This document shows, in pieces, positions 16,422 to 26,539 of a DNA stretch of 64,000 nucleotides (the first letter of the stretch is position 1; each line of letters begins with the position of its first letter). This DNA is from Glaciecola sp964195425. GTDB lineage: Bacteria; Pseudomonadota; Gammaproteobacteria; Enterobacterales; Alteromonadaceae. The translations under genes and the position numbers were made by a program. Below the pieces are notes generated by a model. That model was not told where the DNA came from, did not search any database, and worked only from the letters and a program-made list of their open reading frames with translations. Where the stretch lies: NCBI GenBank assembly GCA_964195425.1, contig CAXMOM010000022.1, forward strand, positions 7,865-71,864, in the 5' to 3' direction.

Positions 16422-18014
16422 ATGTGTATGAGCGATAGCAATTTTATCAGTGAAATCAACAAGCGTAGGACGTTTGCTATCATTTCACACCCCGATGCGG
16501 GTAAGACCACGATCACCGAAAAAGTGCTATTGTTTGGGAATGCAATACAAGTTGCCGGCACTATAAAAGGCAAAAAATCTGGTCAGCATGCTAAATCCGA
16601 TTGGATGGAGATGGAAAAAGAAAGGGGCATTTCTGTTACTACCTCTGTTATGCAGTTTCCTTATCAAGAGCATTTGGTCAATCTACTCGATACTCCCGGA
16701 CATGCAGACTTCTCAGAAGATACTTATCGAACGCTTACCGCCGTTGATTCGTGCTTAATGGTAATAGATGCGGCAAAAGGCGTTGAAGCCAGGACCATTA
16801 AGCTTATGGAGGTAACACGCTTGCGTGATACTCCTATTGTTACCTTTATCAACAAGTTAGACCGCGATACCCGCGACCCAATCGATTTGCTTGATGAAGT
16901 AGAAGATATACTTAAAATAAAATGTGCCCCCATTACATGGCCGATTGGTATGGGCAAAGAGTTTAAGGGTGTCTATCACTTATTACGCGACGAAACCATT
17001 TTGTATAAGTCAGGCCAAGGCCATACTATTCAAGAAACTCGAATAATCAAAGGTTTAGATAACCCGGAATTAGATACCGCTATTGGTATGTATGCTGAAG
17101 AGCTAAGAGAAATGCTTGAATTAGTACAAGGTGCATCGCATGAGTTTGAGCTAGAGGCATTTTTAAAAGGCGAGCTTACCCCTGTATTTTTTGGCACTGC
17201 CTTAGGTAATTTTGGTGTTGACCATATGCTCGACGGCTTGGTCAAATGGGCACCAGCACCTATTGGTAGAAAAACCGATGCCGACACATTCGTTGCTGCT
17301 AAAGAGCCATCTTTTAGCGGCTTTGTATTTAAAATTCAAGCCAATATGGATCCTAAACACCGAGACCGTATTGCATTTTGTCGTATCGTGTCGGGCAAAT
17401 ACGAGAAAGGCATGAAAATGCATCACAGCCGCATTGGAAAGGACGTTAGGATATCTGATGCGCTTACTTTTCTTGCTGGCGACAGAACGCTTTTAGAAGA
17501 AGCTTATGCTGGCGACATTATAGGCTTGCACAATCATGGGTCTATGCGCATTGGCGATACTTTTACTAGTGGTGGAAAATATGCGTTTACTGGCATCCCA
17601 AATTTCGCACCTGAGTTATTTAAACGCATCCGATTACGTGATCCGCTTAAGCAAAAGCAACTTCTAAAGGGGCTTATCCAATTGGCGGAAGAGGGCGCAG
17701 TGCAGGTGTTTCGACCGCTTATGAATAACGATTTAATTGTTGGGGCGGTTGGTGTGCTGCAATTTGATGTGGTCGTAGCGCGATTAAAAGCAGAATATAA
17801 CGTAGATGCATTATACGAACATGTAAATGTAAGCACCGCGCGCTGGGTTTACGGTGACCCGCGAAAGGTGGACGAATTCAAACGTAAAACCGAAATCAAC
17901 TTAGCCTATGATGGTGGCGATAACCTTACTTACATAGCGCCTACAATGGTTAACTTATCGCTTGCGCAAGAGCGATATCCTGACATTAAATTTGCCGCTA
18001 CGCGCGAACAATAG
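16422..18014 (+). CDS. prfC: Peptide chain release factor 3
   Basis: A translational GTPase of about 530 residues that recycles RF1/RF2 after termination. G1 is SHPDAGKTTITEK, G3 LLDTPGHADF, G4 TFINKLDRDTRDP; the switch region KSDWMEMEKERGISVTTSVM is characteristic of RF3. The open frame extends upstream to 16374, but ATG 16422 and ATG 16428 give the usual RF3 N-terminus; AAGGG at 16414-16417 serves either, so the start is uncertain by two codons. Monocistronic by spacing. Confidence 0.95.
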   Translation: MCMSDSNFISEINKRRTFAIISHPDAGKTTITEKVLLFGNAIQVAGTIKGKKSGQHAKSDWMEMEKERGISVTTSVMQFPYQEHLVNLLDTPGHADFSEDTYRTLTAVDSCLMVIDAAKGVEARTIKLMEVTRLRDTPIVTFINKLDRDTRDPIDLLDEVEDILKIKCAPITWPIGMGKEFKGVYHLLRDETILYKSGQGHTIQETRIIKGLDNPELDTAIGMYAEELREMLELVQGASHEFELEAFLKGELTPVFFGTALGNFGVDHMLDGLVKWAPAPIGRKTDADTFVAAKEPSFSGFVFKIQANMDPKHRDRIAFCRIVSGKYEKGMKMHHSRIGKDVRISDALTFLAGDRTLLEEAYAGDIIGLHNHGSMRIGDTFTSGGKYAFTGIPNFAPELFKRIRLRDPLKQKQLLKGLIQLAEEGAVQVFRPLMNNDLIVGAVGVLQFDVVVARLKAEYNVDALYEHVNVSTARWVYGDPRKVDEFKRKTEINLAYDGGDNLTYIAPTMVNLSLAQERYPDIKFAATREQ

Positions 18015-18059
18015 TGACACATTAAAAATACAGCATTTCTTTAAAGGTTTTTTCAAAAG

Positions 18060-19802
18060 ATGAATATTCAACAGTTATTAGTCGAGCGTTTTACCCAAGC
18101 ACTTAACACCCTAGGATGGTCAGATGCACCAGTACCCGTTGCAAAAAGCGCGAAACAAGGGTTTGGGGAATACCAGTTCAATGGTGCTATGGGACTCGCA
18201 AAAAAACTGAAACAAAACCCTAGAGACATCGCCCAACAAATTATAGAGGTCGTTGATTTAGGCGACATAAGCGACAAATTAGAAGTGGCGGGTCCTGGGT
18301 TTATTAACATTCATTTAAGCAACACATGGCTTTCTAAGCAGTTGACGGCGGTAGTAAGCGATGCTCGCTTAGGCATTGAAGCCCAGCGCGCGCAAAATGT
18401 AGTGGTTGATTATTCAGCGCCAAATTTAGCGAAAGAAATGCACGTGGGACACCTACGCTCAACTATTATTGGTGACGCTGTTGCGAAATGTCTAGAATTC
18501 TTAGGTCACAAGGTTATACGCCAAAATCACATGGGCGATTGGGGCACACAGTTCGGCATGTTGCTAGCGCATCTACAAGACAAGTTAGCGCAGAATCAAG
18601 TTGCTGAAACTGCACTAAGTGATTTAGAAGACTTTTATCGTGAAGCCAAAGTACGCTTCGACAATGAAGAAGGCTTTGCTGAAAATGCGCGAGAATACGT
18701 AGTAAGGCTACAAAGCGGCGATAAAGTCTGTTTGGCTTTATGGCAAAACTTTATTGACGTATCTATAAGTCACTCAGAAGATATTTATAAAACCCTTGGC
18801 GTGTCGTTATCACGTGCAGATGTAATGGGAGAGAGCGCTTATAATAAAGACCTAGCCAATGTGATTAGTCTACTAAAAGAAATGGGTATTGCTCAAAAAG
18901 ATGCCGGTGCTGAGGTCGTTTTCTTACATGAACTTGCCGATAAAAACGGTAAACCTGCTGTTTACATTGTCCAAAAATCGGGTGGTGGCTACCTTTATGC
19001 AACTACCGATTTAGCCGCTATTCGCCACCGTTCGAGTACGTTGAATGCAGATCGCACCCTAATTTTCACTGACGCTCGACAGGCTCTACATTTCAAACAA
19101 ACTGAAATTGTGGCACGTAAAGCTGGTTTTATGAAAGACGACGAGACCTATCAGCATTGCCCGTTTGGTATGATGCTAGGCAAAGACAACAAGCCTTTTA
19201 AAACCCGTAGTGGTGGCACCGTAAAGTTGATTGATTTACTTAATGAAGCCGCTGAGCGTGCAGAGAAATTGGTACTACAGCGCAATCCAGATATTGCGCC
19301 TGAAGCATTGACCCAAATGAAGTCAAAACTTGGGATTGGGGCCGTAAAATACGCCGATTTAAGCAAAAATAGAACCACCGACTATGTGTTTGATTGGGAC
19401 GCTATGCTTAGTTTCGAAGGCAATACCGCACCATATTTGCAATATGCCTACACGCGTATTCAAAGTATTTTTGCAAAAGCGAAATTTGACCCTACTGCTC
19501 ATGCACAAAGTAGCAGCGTTATTACTATTGAACAAGATGCTGAAAAAGCATTATGTTTGCATTTACTGCAATGTCAAAACGCACTTGAATTAGTCGCCAA
19601 AGAAGCGACACCTCATATATTATGTACTTATCTATATGAGTTGGCCGCACTATATATGCGTTTTTACGAAGCCTGTCCTATTCTAAAAGACGATGTAAGT
19701 GAGCAAAGTAAGCATACCCGATTGAGCTTGTGTGCACTCACCGCAAATACGCTTAAATTGGGCCTAGATTTGTTGGGTATTGATACCATGCAAAAGATGT
19801 AA
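18060..19802 (+). CDS. argS: Arginyl-tRNA synthetase
   Basis: A 580-residue class Ia aminoacyl-tRNA synthetase. The N-terminal tRNA-binding domain is followed by the HIGH-type motif in APNLAKEMHVGHLRSTIIGD and the KMSK-equivalent KPFKTRSGGTVKL, with the C-terminal anticodon-binding helices ending in LGIDTMQKM, the usual ArgRS terminus. ArgRS uniquely needs tRNA for arginyl-adenylate formation. It starts at ATG 18060, 45 bp after prfC, with AAAGG upstream, and may be co-transcribed with prfC. Confidence 0.97.
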   Translation: MNIQQLLVERFTQALNTLGWSDAPVPVAKSAKQGFGEYQFNGAMGLAKKLKQNPRDIAQQIIEVVDLGDISDKLEVAGPGFINIHLSNTWLSKQLTAVVSDARLGIEAQRAQNVVVDYSAPNLAKEMHVGHLRSTIIGDAVAKCLEFLGHKVIRQNHMGDWGTQFGMLLAHLQDKLAQNQVAETALSDLEDFYREAKVRFDNEEGFAENAREYVVRLQSGDKVCLALWQNFIDVSISHSEDIYKTLGVSLSRADVMGESAYNKDLANVISLLKEMGIAQKDAGAEVVFLHELADKNGKPAVYIVQKSGGGYLYATTDLAAIRHRSSTLNADRTLIFTDARQALHFKQTEIVARKAGFMKDDETYQHCPFGMMLGKDNKPFKTRSGGTVKLIDLLNEAAERAEKLVLQRNPDIAPEALTQMKSKLGIGAVKYADLSKNRTTDYVFDWDAMLSFEGNTAPYLQYAYTRIQSIFAKAKFDPTAHAQSSSVITIEQDAEKALCLHLLQCQNALELVAKEATPHILCTYLYELAALYMRFYEACPILKDDVSEQSKHTRLSLCALTANTLKLGLDLLGIDTMQKM

Positions 19803-19918
19803 AAGACTTACACCTTTTAATTTTTGAAATACTTTGATGCACAAATTGTTCGTTGTTACGGGTATTTTAAGGTGCTACTTTATTTCGTATATTATTGATA
19901 ATAAATGCGGAGCACCTA

Positions 19919-20534
19919 ATGTCATTTGATACTTGGTTATTGTACCTAGGCACTATTCTTTTATTTATGAGTACGCCCGGACCCAGTCATCTATTAATGA
20001 TATCAGTGAGTATGTCGAATGGCTTTTCTCGTTCTTTAGCTACCGCGGCTGGTGACCTCTCGGCGAACGCAATACAAATTGTATTGGCTGGCCAACGCTG
20101 GTTGTTAATTCGCAATATGGATTTACAATTGTCAAGTGGCTAGGAGTTGCCTACTTAATGTGGATGGGTATACAAAAAATAAGATCGGCTTTTGAAGATT
20201 CTGCGGCTATTGAGAAAGCACCGGCGGTAACGCTAAAAAGCTTATGGCTAAAGGGGTTCGTTACCTCTGTAGCTAATCCCAAAGCGGTCGTGTTTTTTGC
20301 GGCATTGTTTACACAGTTTATATCTCAAGAAATTGCACTAATGCCACAAATACTAATACTGGGCGTAACCTATATACTGGTAGACGGTTTGTTTTTGACC
20401 GCTTATGGGAAAAGCGCCAGTTGGTTGGCACAGCACTGAAACGAACGTTATCAGCGTTGGATTGACTACTTGGCTAGTGCAGGTTAATAGGCGCTGCTGG
20501 TATGCTTGGACTAAAGAACAATCAAACAAATTAA
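19919..20534 (+). pseudogene. LysE/RhtB-family exporter, decayed by several lesions
   Basis: The start is intact: GGAG before ATG 19919 and the family N-terminus TWLLYLGTILLFMSTPGPSH. The frame breaks at about 20085-20100 by a net one-base loss; reading the other frame gives LVVNSQYGFTIVKWLGVAYL and continues through WMGIQKIRSA to a TGA at 20437-20439 in the place of a sense codon. Beyond that stop the frame still encodes YQRWIDYLASAG, then a further shift near 20483 is needed to read the typical terminal GMLGLKN up to TAA 20532-20534. At least three lesions in ~600 bp argue for real decay rather than one sequencing error. The ancestral gene exported an amino acid or homoserine lactone. Confidence 0.85.
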
Positions 20535-20588
20535 ACTCAATAGTGAAATTACTAATACATCTACTTTTTTGACCTTTTAAGGACCTTT

Positions 20589-21164
20589 ATGTGCAAATTA
20601 TTAGCCTTCAGTGGCAGTCTTCGTCAACGTTCGTTTAACCAAAGTATAGTGATTGCCGCTAGTGATGGCGCAAAAGAAGCGGGCGCTGAAGTTACCATTG
20701 TGCATTTGAATGATTTTAAGGCGCCTTTATTTAGTGAAGATGATGAAGCTGCATCAGGTATTCCAAAAGGTGCAAAAAAACTCAAAGCCTTGATGATGGA
20801 ACACGATGGTTTTTTAATAGCCACGCCAGAATATAACAGCAGTTTTAGCGCAGCGCTAAAAAATGCTATTGACTGGGCATCACGCATGGAAGACGGCGAA
20901 AAGCCGTTGCAAGCTTTCAAAGGTAAAACAGCAACAATAATGGCTGCTTCACCTGGTGCAATTGGCGGAATGCGTGGTTTAGTGCCGCTCCGAATGTTAT
21001 TGGGAAATATTGGCATGCACGTGCATCCTACTCAACAAGCAATTGGCAAGGTTACCGGCCTGGTTGACAGCAGCGGTAAAGTCGTAGACGAAGGCACTTT
21101 GAAAAAACTCCATTCACTGGGTAAACAGGCTGTGGCTTACACCAATGCCTTAAAAGGTACATAG
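20589..21164 (+). CDS. NADPH-dependent FMN reductase-like flavoprotein
   Basis: 191 residues with the flavodoxin-like fold: phosphate-binding loop FSGSLRQRSFNQ at the N-terminus, ATPEYNSSFSAALKNAIDW in the middle and AASPGAIGGMRG, all signatures of the NADPH-dependent FMN reductase family (ChrR, YieF, SsuE relatives). It uses NAD(P)H to reduce FMN or quinones; physiological substrate unknown. The start has AAGGACC about 5 nt upstream. It is preceded by a decayed exporter gene and followed by prfB, so it appears to be a single transcription unit. Confidence 0.88.
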   Translation: MCKLLAFSGSLRQRSFNQSIVIAASDGAKEAGAEVTIVHLNDFKAPLFSEDDEAASGIPKGAKKLKALMMEHDGFLIATPEYNSSFSAALKNAIDWASRMEDGEKPLQAFKGKTATIMAASPGAIGGMRGLVPLRMLLGNIGMHVHPTQQAIGKVTGLVDSSGKVVDEGTLKKLHSLGKQAVAYTNALKGT

Positions 21165-21239
21165 CGCTATATTTGAACTATCAAAAAGGCGAGGTTTTGG
21201 GTACAATCTCGCTATTATAGTATTAAGTGAAACGGTCCC

Positions 21240-22338
21240 ATGTTTGAAGTAAATCCAATAAATAATGCCTTAGCCGATATTCGCTTGCGAGCTGAATCGC
21301 TTCGGGGGTATCTTTGACTACGACACTAAAGTAGAAAGATTAGAAGAAGTATCCAGAGAGTTAGAAAATCCAGACATTTGGAACAATCCTGAACATGCGC
21401 AATCTTTGGGTAAAGAGAAGGTCGCGCTTGATCTTATTGTGAATACTATTCACACCCTTGCTCAAGGTACTCAAGATGTTGAAGGTTTGCTTGAACTCGC
21501 AGTAGAAGCCGAAGATCAAGAGACGTTCGATGAAGCCCAGCAAGAACTCAACAGCCTTATAGAAGATTTAGAAAAGTTAGAATTTAGGCGGATGTTTTCA
21601 GGCCCAAATGATATTAACGATGGATACATTGATATTCAATCTGGCAGTGGCGGTACCGAAGCCCAAGATTGGGCAAATATGCTATTAAGAATGTATTTGC
21701 GCTGGGGCGAAGAACAAGGCTTTAAAACTGAGCTAATTGAAGTGTCTGACGGCGACGTGGCCGGTATAAAAAGTGCAACTATTAAGTTCACTGGCGAATA
21801 TGCATACGGATGGCTGCGCACAGAAACAGGCGTACACCGATTGGTTAGAAAGTCGCCTTTTGATTCTGGTAGCCGTCGTCATACGTCTTTTGCGTCTGCG
21901 TTTGCTTACCCTGAAATAAACGATGATATAGATATCGACATGAATCCAGCAGATTTGCGTATTGATACTTATCGCGCATCGGGTGCAGGTGGACAACACG
22001 TAAACCGAACCGATTCGGCAGTGCGCATTACGCATTTACCCACAAACACAGTTGTACAATGCCAAAACGATCGCTCACAGCATAAAAATAAAGACCAGGC
22101 TATGAAACAGCTCAAAGCTAAACTATATGAGCTGGAAATGAAAAAGCAAAATGAAGAAAAGCAAGCTATGGAAGACACGAAATCTGACATTGGCTGGGGC
22201 AGTCAAATACGTTCTTATGTACTTGACGATTCCCGTATAAAAGATTTGCGTACTGGTATTGAAACACGTAATACCCAAGCAGTATTGGATGGAGACTTAA
22301 ATAAGTTTATCATTGCCAGTCTGCAATCTGGAGTATGA
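21240..22338 (+). CDS. prfB: Peptide chain release factor 2 (programmed +1 frameshift)
   Basis: Two overlapping frames make one 365-residue protein. Frame one starts at ATG 21240 and encodes 25 residues ending RGYL before TGA 21315-21317; translation then shifts +1 and continues with DYDTKVERLEEV to TGA 22336-22338. The RF2 tripeptide motif SPF (in RKSPFDSG) that reads UGA/UAA and the catalytic GGQ (in GAGGQHVN) are intact. RF2 releases completed peptides at UGA and UAA codons. It lies just upstream of lysS with about 100 bp between, the same prfB-lysS pairing as in E. coli. Confidence 0.97.
21303..21318 (+). promoter_or_regulatory. prfB +1 programmed frameshift site
   Basis: The sequence CGGGGGTATCTTTGAC has the internal Shine-Dalgarno-like GGGGG (21304-21308), a 3-nt spacer, the slippery CTT codon and the in-frame TGA followed by C. 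This is the classical autoregulatory site: low RF2 allows pausing at UGA and a shift onto UUU-G to GAC. Confidence 0.97.
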
Positions 22339-22441
22339 AATCTGGGATACAAGACCTGAGGTAAAACCCTGAGGTATGCACCCAGTCGCTAATATTATTG
22401 CACAAACAACCTAAGTCCATATAAACAGTAACGGAAAGTAG

Positions 22442-23980
22442 ATGACTATTGAGCAGCAAGACGAAAACAGATTGATCGCAGAGCGCAGAGCTAAATTAGA
22501 TAAAATTCGCGAAAATTGTCCGTCAAACGGATACCCAAATCAGTTTAAACGCGAACATTACGCGCAAGACTTGCAATCTGAATTTGGTGAATTAGACAAA
22601 GAAACCTTAGTCGAACAAGACAATCTGGTCACCATTGCTGGTCGCATTATGGCTAAACGGGGACCATTCATGTTACTGCAAGACATGACCGGCCGTATAC
22701 AGTCGTATGCCGACAAACAAGCGCAAAAGTTGATAAAAGAGCAATACGGTACTTTAGATATTGGCGATATTATAGGGGTAAGTGGGATCTTGCATAAATC
22801 GGGCAAGGGCGACCTATATGTCAATATGGCAAACTTTCAATTATTGACAAAATCTTTACGCCCATTGCCTGAAAAATTCCATGGCTTGGCCGATCAAGAA
22901 ACCAAGTATAGACAGCGTTATGTTGATCTTATTACTAATCCTGACACCCGCAATACGTTTAGAATAAGAAGCGAAATTGTGAGTGGTATTCGACGCTTTT
23001 TGACTGATCGACGTTTTATGGAAGTAGAAACGCCAATGCTACAAGTGATTCCTGGTGGCGCTACTGCAAAGCCGTTTATGACTCATCATAACGCCTTAGA
23101 TATTGATATGTTTTTACGCATAGCGCCTGAATTATATTTGAAACGTTTAGTGGTAGGCGGTTTTGAAAGGGTATTCGAGATTAATCGTAATTTTAGAAAC
23201 GAAGGTTTATCTACAAGGCATAACCCAGAGTTCACTATGCTCGAATTTTATCAAGCTTACGCTGACTTTAACGATTTGATGAACCTAACTGAAGAAATGC
23301 TGCGTGAACTTGCGCTAAACGTTCTTGGCACTACCCAGCTTAAGAACCATATTCGTGATGCACAAGGTGAAGTTCTTGAGGTGAAAGAATACGATTTCGC
23401 ACAAGCATTTACCCGCTTAACAATGGCTGATGCAATCTTAAAGTATTGGCCAGAAGCCAACGCTGTGGCAATTAACGATCCTGAAAACCACTTGCCTGAA
23501 ATGAAAGAGATGGCTAAACAACTTTATATTAAAGAGCCTGAAGTAGATGGAATTTGGGGTGCCGGCAAATATTTATGTGAAATATTTGAAGCAACAGCGG
23601 AAGAAAAACTAGATCAGCCTACGTTTATTACGGAATATCCATGGGAAGTATCGCCACTTGCCCGCAGAAACGACAACAACCCATTTGTAACTGACCGTTT
23701 TGAGTTTTTTGTAGGCGGACGTGAGCTTGCTAATGGTTTCTCTGAGTTAAATGATTCAGCCGACCAAGCGGCGCGCTTTCAAAAGCAAGTACAAGAGAAA
23801 GACGCGGGCGACGACGAAGCTATGCATTTCGACGAAGACTATATTACCGCGCTTGAATACGGTATGGCCCCTACGGCAGGTGAAGGCATCGGTATTGACC
23901 GTTTAGTGATGTTATTCGCCGACTGCAATACCATTAAAGACGTTATTTTGTTCCCGCATATGCGACCGCTAGCCGAATAA
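22442..23980 (+). CDS. lysS: Lysyl-tRNA synthetase, class II
   Basis: 512 residues with an N-terminal OB-fold anticodon-binding domain (VTIAGRIMAKRGPFMLLQDM), then the class II core: motif 2 FRNEGLSTRHNPEFTMLEFY and motif 3 GEGIGIDRLVMLF. It charges tRNA-Lys in the cytosol. The start at ATG 22442 follows GGAAAG. It lies downstream of prfB and is closed by a clear terminator at 24008. Confidence 0.97.
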   Translation: MTIEQQDENRLIAERRAKLDKIRENCPSNGYPNQFKREHYAQDLQSEFGELDKETLVEQDNLVTIAGRIMAKRGPFMLLQDMTGRIQSYADKQAQKLIKEQYGTLDIGDIIGVSGILHKSGKGDLYVNMANFQLLTKSLRPLPEKFHGLADQETKYRQRYVDLITNPDTRNTFRIRSEIVSGIRRFLTDRRFMEVETPMLQVIPGGATAKPFMTHHNALDIDMFLRIAPELYLKRLVVGGFERVFEINRNFRNEGLSTRHNPEFTMLEFYQAYADFNDLMNLTEEMLRELALNVLGTTQLKNHIRDAQGEVLEVKEYDFAQAFTRLTMADAILKYWPEANAVAINDPENHLPEMKEMAKQLYIKEPEVDGIWGAGKYLCEIFEATAEEKLDQPTFITEYPWEVSPLARRNDNNPFVTDRFEFFVGGRELANGFSELNDSADQAARFQKQVQEKDAGDDEAMHFDEDYITALEYGMAPTAGEGIGIDRLVMLFADCNTIKDVILFPHMRPLAE

Positions 23981-24007
23981 CTAAGCGGTATTATTAAGCG
24001 CATTTTT

Positions 24008-24036
24008 TAAAGGCTCGTATTACGAGCCTTTTTATT
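24008..24036 (+). terminator. Rho-independent terminator of lysS
   Basis: AAAGGCTCGTA / TACGAGCCTTT inverted repeat with T-rich tail, starting 27 bp after the lysS stop. The A-rich left flank means it may also act for panE on the opposite strand, whose stop is at 24058. Confidence 0.9.
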
Positions 24037-24057
24037 TTATAAATAGTGAATAAGAGT

Positions 24058-25005
24058 TTAGCTATGGGCGGCATCGAGTGCCGCTAGTTGTTGATATAAA
24101 TTTGTCATAAGCGGTGTATTAACATTTTTAGTTTTTGCAACTTTAAGTAAGTAACCAAGCATTGTCTGATTTTCTGTTAAGCGTTTGTGTTTAACGTCTT
24201 GGTACATAGAAGACCAATTGTCTGAGGTTGCTTGAATAACAATATCAATTGCCTGTGACAAGGCGTCGGGAAAATACTCAAGTTCAATCGCCGCATAAAC
24301 CGCAAATACTTCTTTTTTGAGCATTTCTACCTTTTCCGGATATTCAAACAGTTCCCCATTTTTAATTTGGAGAACAGCGGTCAGTGGGTTGATTACCGCA
24401 TTAATCGCTAATTTAGTGTATAGCGCAGACGAAACATTATGATGATAAACAGCTAGGGGATGAAAGTCTAAAAATTGGTCAATCCAGTGTTTCTCTTGTG
24501 CCCAGCTATTAGCATTATTTTCGAGTGGTTTATATTCACTTGGGTCAAGCATCTCCCACAAAGGGCCTAGGTCTAGACAACCTATAGCGGTTATTTGATA
24601 ATTATTTTTAGTTGTTGCGTAAATAGCATCAGTAGTGGTGCCAGCATATATTAAATTATGGGGAAATGCCTCTGCTAGCATTTGTGCCCCCCCCATTCCA
24701 TTTTGAATTATAATTAGGCGTGTGTCAGTGGCTAGCCATGGCCTTATTTGAGAAATTAATTGTGCTAGTTGATAGCCTTTTACGCTAATAAGTAAACCAT
24801 CAAAAATATGTGGCGGTGAATCACCTGTAAACGGTGCTTTAACCGACATTGTTGTAAAATCTAATAGGCTTTGCTTGCCTTTCAGATCAACAATGCTTTT
24901 GGCATGTGTTTCCATATTTTTAACTAACAGCACTGGCGATAGGTCTTTGAAATAATATGCAAGCAAACTACCAATTGCGCCTTGACCAATAATGCCTATT
25001 TTCAT
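24058..25005 (-). CDS. panE: 2-dehydropantoate 2-reductase
   Basis: 315 residues of the ApbA/PanE family: dinucleotide-binding MKIGIIGQGAIGSLLAYYF at the N-terminus, the NGMGG motif in IIQNGMGGAQML, and the catalytic-lysine helix LYTKLAINAVINPLTAVL. It reduces ketopantoate to pantoate with NADPH for CoA synthesis. The ATG overlaps the stop of the pseudouridine-synthase gene by 4 bp (ATGA type), so the two form an operon. Confidence 0.9.
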   Translation of the reverse strand: MKIGIIGQGAIGSLLAYYFKDLSPVLLVKNMETHAKSIVDLKGKQSLLDFTTMSVKAPFTGDSPPHIFDGLLISVKGYQLAQLISQIRPWLATDTRLIIIQNGMGGAQMLAEAFPHNLIYAGTTTDAIYATTKNNYQITAIGCLDLGPLWEMLDPSEYKPLENNANSWAQEKHWIDQFLDFHPLAVYHHNVSSALYTKLAINAVINPLTAVLQIKNGELFEYPEKVEMLKKEVFAVYAAIELEYFPDALSQAIDIVIQATSDNWSSMYQDVKHKRLTENQTMLGYLLKVAKTKNVNTPLMTNLYQQLAALDAAHS

Positions 25006-25730
25006 ATAGGCTTAACCGAATTTGCTTCTAAGGCACTGTTAAAATTAGCTATTGGCGCTTTAAATTTAGGCCACGATAATTCTCTAATAGCACTTATGTT
25101 TTTTAACAAATCAGAGCTAAAGAATTCACCCGTTTGTGGCATGCACTGTATGCAATAGTCGTTTTTATTATACGAAAATTCCAGCACCATACTGTGTAAG
25201 TATAATCTGTCCGATGAACTACCTTTATAGCGTTTATCTCCCAAAATAGCGCTACCAATTGATTTTAGCGCAACGCGTATTTGGTGAGTTTTGCCGGTCA
25301 CAGGCTTTATATAAAAAAGTCGGCCAATATTATGATAGCTTTCGCTGATAAAAAAAGTAATAGCTTTGGGCTGAGAAGATTCAGCTTGGCTTAGCATGTA
25401 GTTTCCACCGCGGCTTTTCTTCATATCTCCTGCAATTTTTCCTTGTTTCTTTTTCGGCTTAACGTCGCTAACCGCTATATAAAACTTTTGAATTTGTTTG
25501 GTGGCAAAGAGCTGGCTCAGAATAGCTGCTGCTTGCTTATTTTTTGCCAGTAACAAACAACCGCTTGTTGCAGAATCGAGCCGATGCACTAAATATAGAT
25601 GTGCAAGAGATAATTGACCGCATAGCAATTGGCATATACCGTGAATCGGATCATGCATAGGAATATCACAAGGTTTATTAACGACCACAAAGTCGTCATG
25701 GTCATAAACAATTTGAATGGGTGTTACCAT
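25002..25730 (-). CDS. RluA-family pseudouridine synthase
   Basis: 242 residues. The catalytic aspartate lies in YLVHRLDSATSGCLLLAKN; FYIAVSDVKPKKKQG and PVTGKTHQIRVALKSIGSAILGD are the other RluA-family blocks. There is no S4 domain at the N-terminus, placing it among the short single-domain RluA-like enzymes found in Alteromonas, Vibrio and Shewanella. It isomerises a uridine in rRNA or tRNA; the position is not predictable here. Upstream member of the two-gene operon with panE. Confidence 0.85.
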   Translation of the reverse strand: MVTPIQIVYDHDDFVVVNKPCDIPMHDPIHGICQLLCGQLSLAHLYLVHRLDSATSGCLLLAKNKQAAAILSQLFATKQIQKFYIAVSDVKPKKKQGKIAGDMKKSRGGNYMLSQAESSQPKAITFFISESYHNIGRLFYIKPVTGKTHQIRVALKSIGSAILGDKRYKGSSSDRLYLHSMVLEFSYNKNDYCIQCMPQTGEFFSSDLLKNISAIRELSWPKFKAPIANFNSALEANSVKPI

Positions 25731-25787
25731 TGAGATTTATACTCTAGTGAAGGCTGTCACAATTTCGCTTAGCCTTGTTTAGTTGAA

Positions 25788-26354
25788 TTAGCCTGCTTGT
25801 TTAATCATAGCGATGGCTTTGTCGTATTGTAACTCTTCAACCAAGTTTTTTAAGCTCTGTTTTTCAGCTTCGTCGAAGGACAGTGCATTGATGTAAATAT
25901 ACAATGTGTCATCATCAATAAATTCGTTGCGCTCTAGTCGCGTTAGAAAAATAGCCTTTTGCGCTATATCACCACCATTATCCATGGGCTTAAAGGTGGC
26001 AGGAACTGCTACCGACAAATCGAGCGTTTTGATGAACTCAATGGTGTCTTGCATAATGTGACTAAATGCCTCAACTTGAAGAGGATCTATAGCGTCTTCT
26101 CTTAATTGTTGGTCCAACACTTTGCTACACTCAAATAAAGCAATTAAGCCAAGGTTTCCCGATAATCCTTTGGTAGTATGGACAGTCAACTTAGCTTCAT
26201 CTTTATTGCCTTGTGCAAGAGCGTCAATCACTTTTTGGGGCGTTGATCTAAATTCATCACAAAATTTGCCTAGCATTCTGGCCAGTAAATCTGAGTTTCC
26301 ACCTAGCTGCATGGTGGCAAATTCAATATCGACTAAGTTTTGCGTATTGTCCAT
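25788..26354 (-). CDS. Hpt-domain phosphotransfer protein
   Basis: 188 residues with an N-terminal histidine phosphotransfer domain (about 5-110). The phosphorylatable histidine is His59 in TVHTTKGLSGNLGL, with the following lysine and glycine of the Hpt motif. The last ~70 residues are an additional segment (ARLERNEFIDDDTLYIYI...) resembling a partner-interaction extension; I do not recognise it as a separate domain. It would shuttle phosphate between a hybrid kinase and a response regulator, but no two-component partner is in the window. Confidence 0.82.
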   Translation of the reverse strand: MDNTQNLVDIEFATMQLGGNSDLLARMLGKFCDEFRSTPQKVIDALAQGNKDEAKLTVHTTKGLSGNLGLIALFECSKVLDQQLREDAIDPLQVEAFSHIMQDTIEFIKTLDLSVAVPATFKPMDNGGDIAQKAIFLTRLERNEFIDDDTLYIYINALSFDEAEKQSLKNLVEELQYDKAIAMIKQAG

Positions 26355-26539
26355 TAATATGACGACCTTATATATTGATGTTGTGTCTACTTACATAATT
26401 GCATCTAAAGCAAACAACTATCTAACTGAAATAGCGCAAGTGCTAAACCACAGAATAAAGATTTAATAAGCCTTTTACAAATTGGTTTTTTTTATCTATC
26501 TTAGGCGTTTATTTTAAAAAAGCATACATCATTCACACT

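Noticed and set aside
21315..21317. In-frame TGA in prfB as a gene-killing mutation
   Set aside because: It is part of the conserved programmed frameshift site of RF2.
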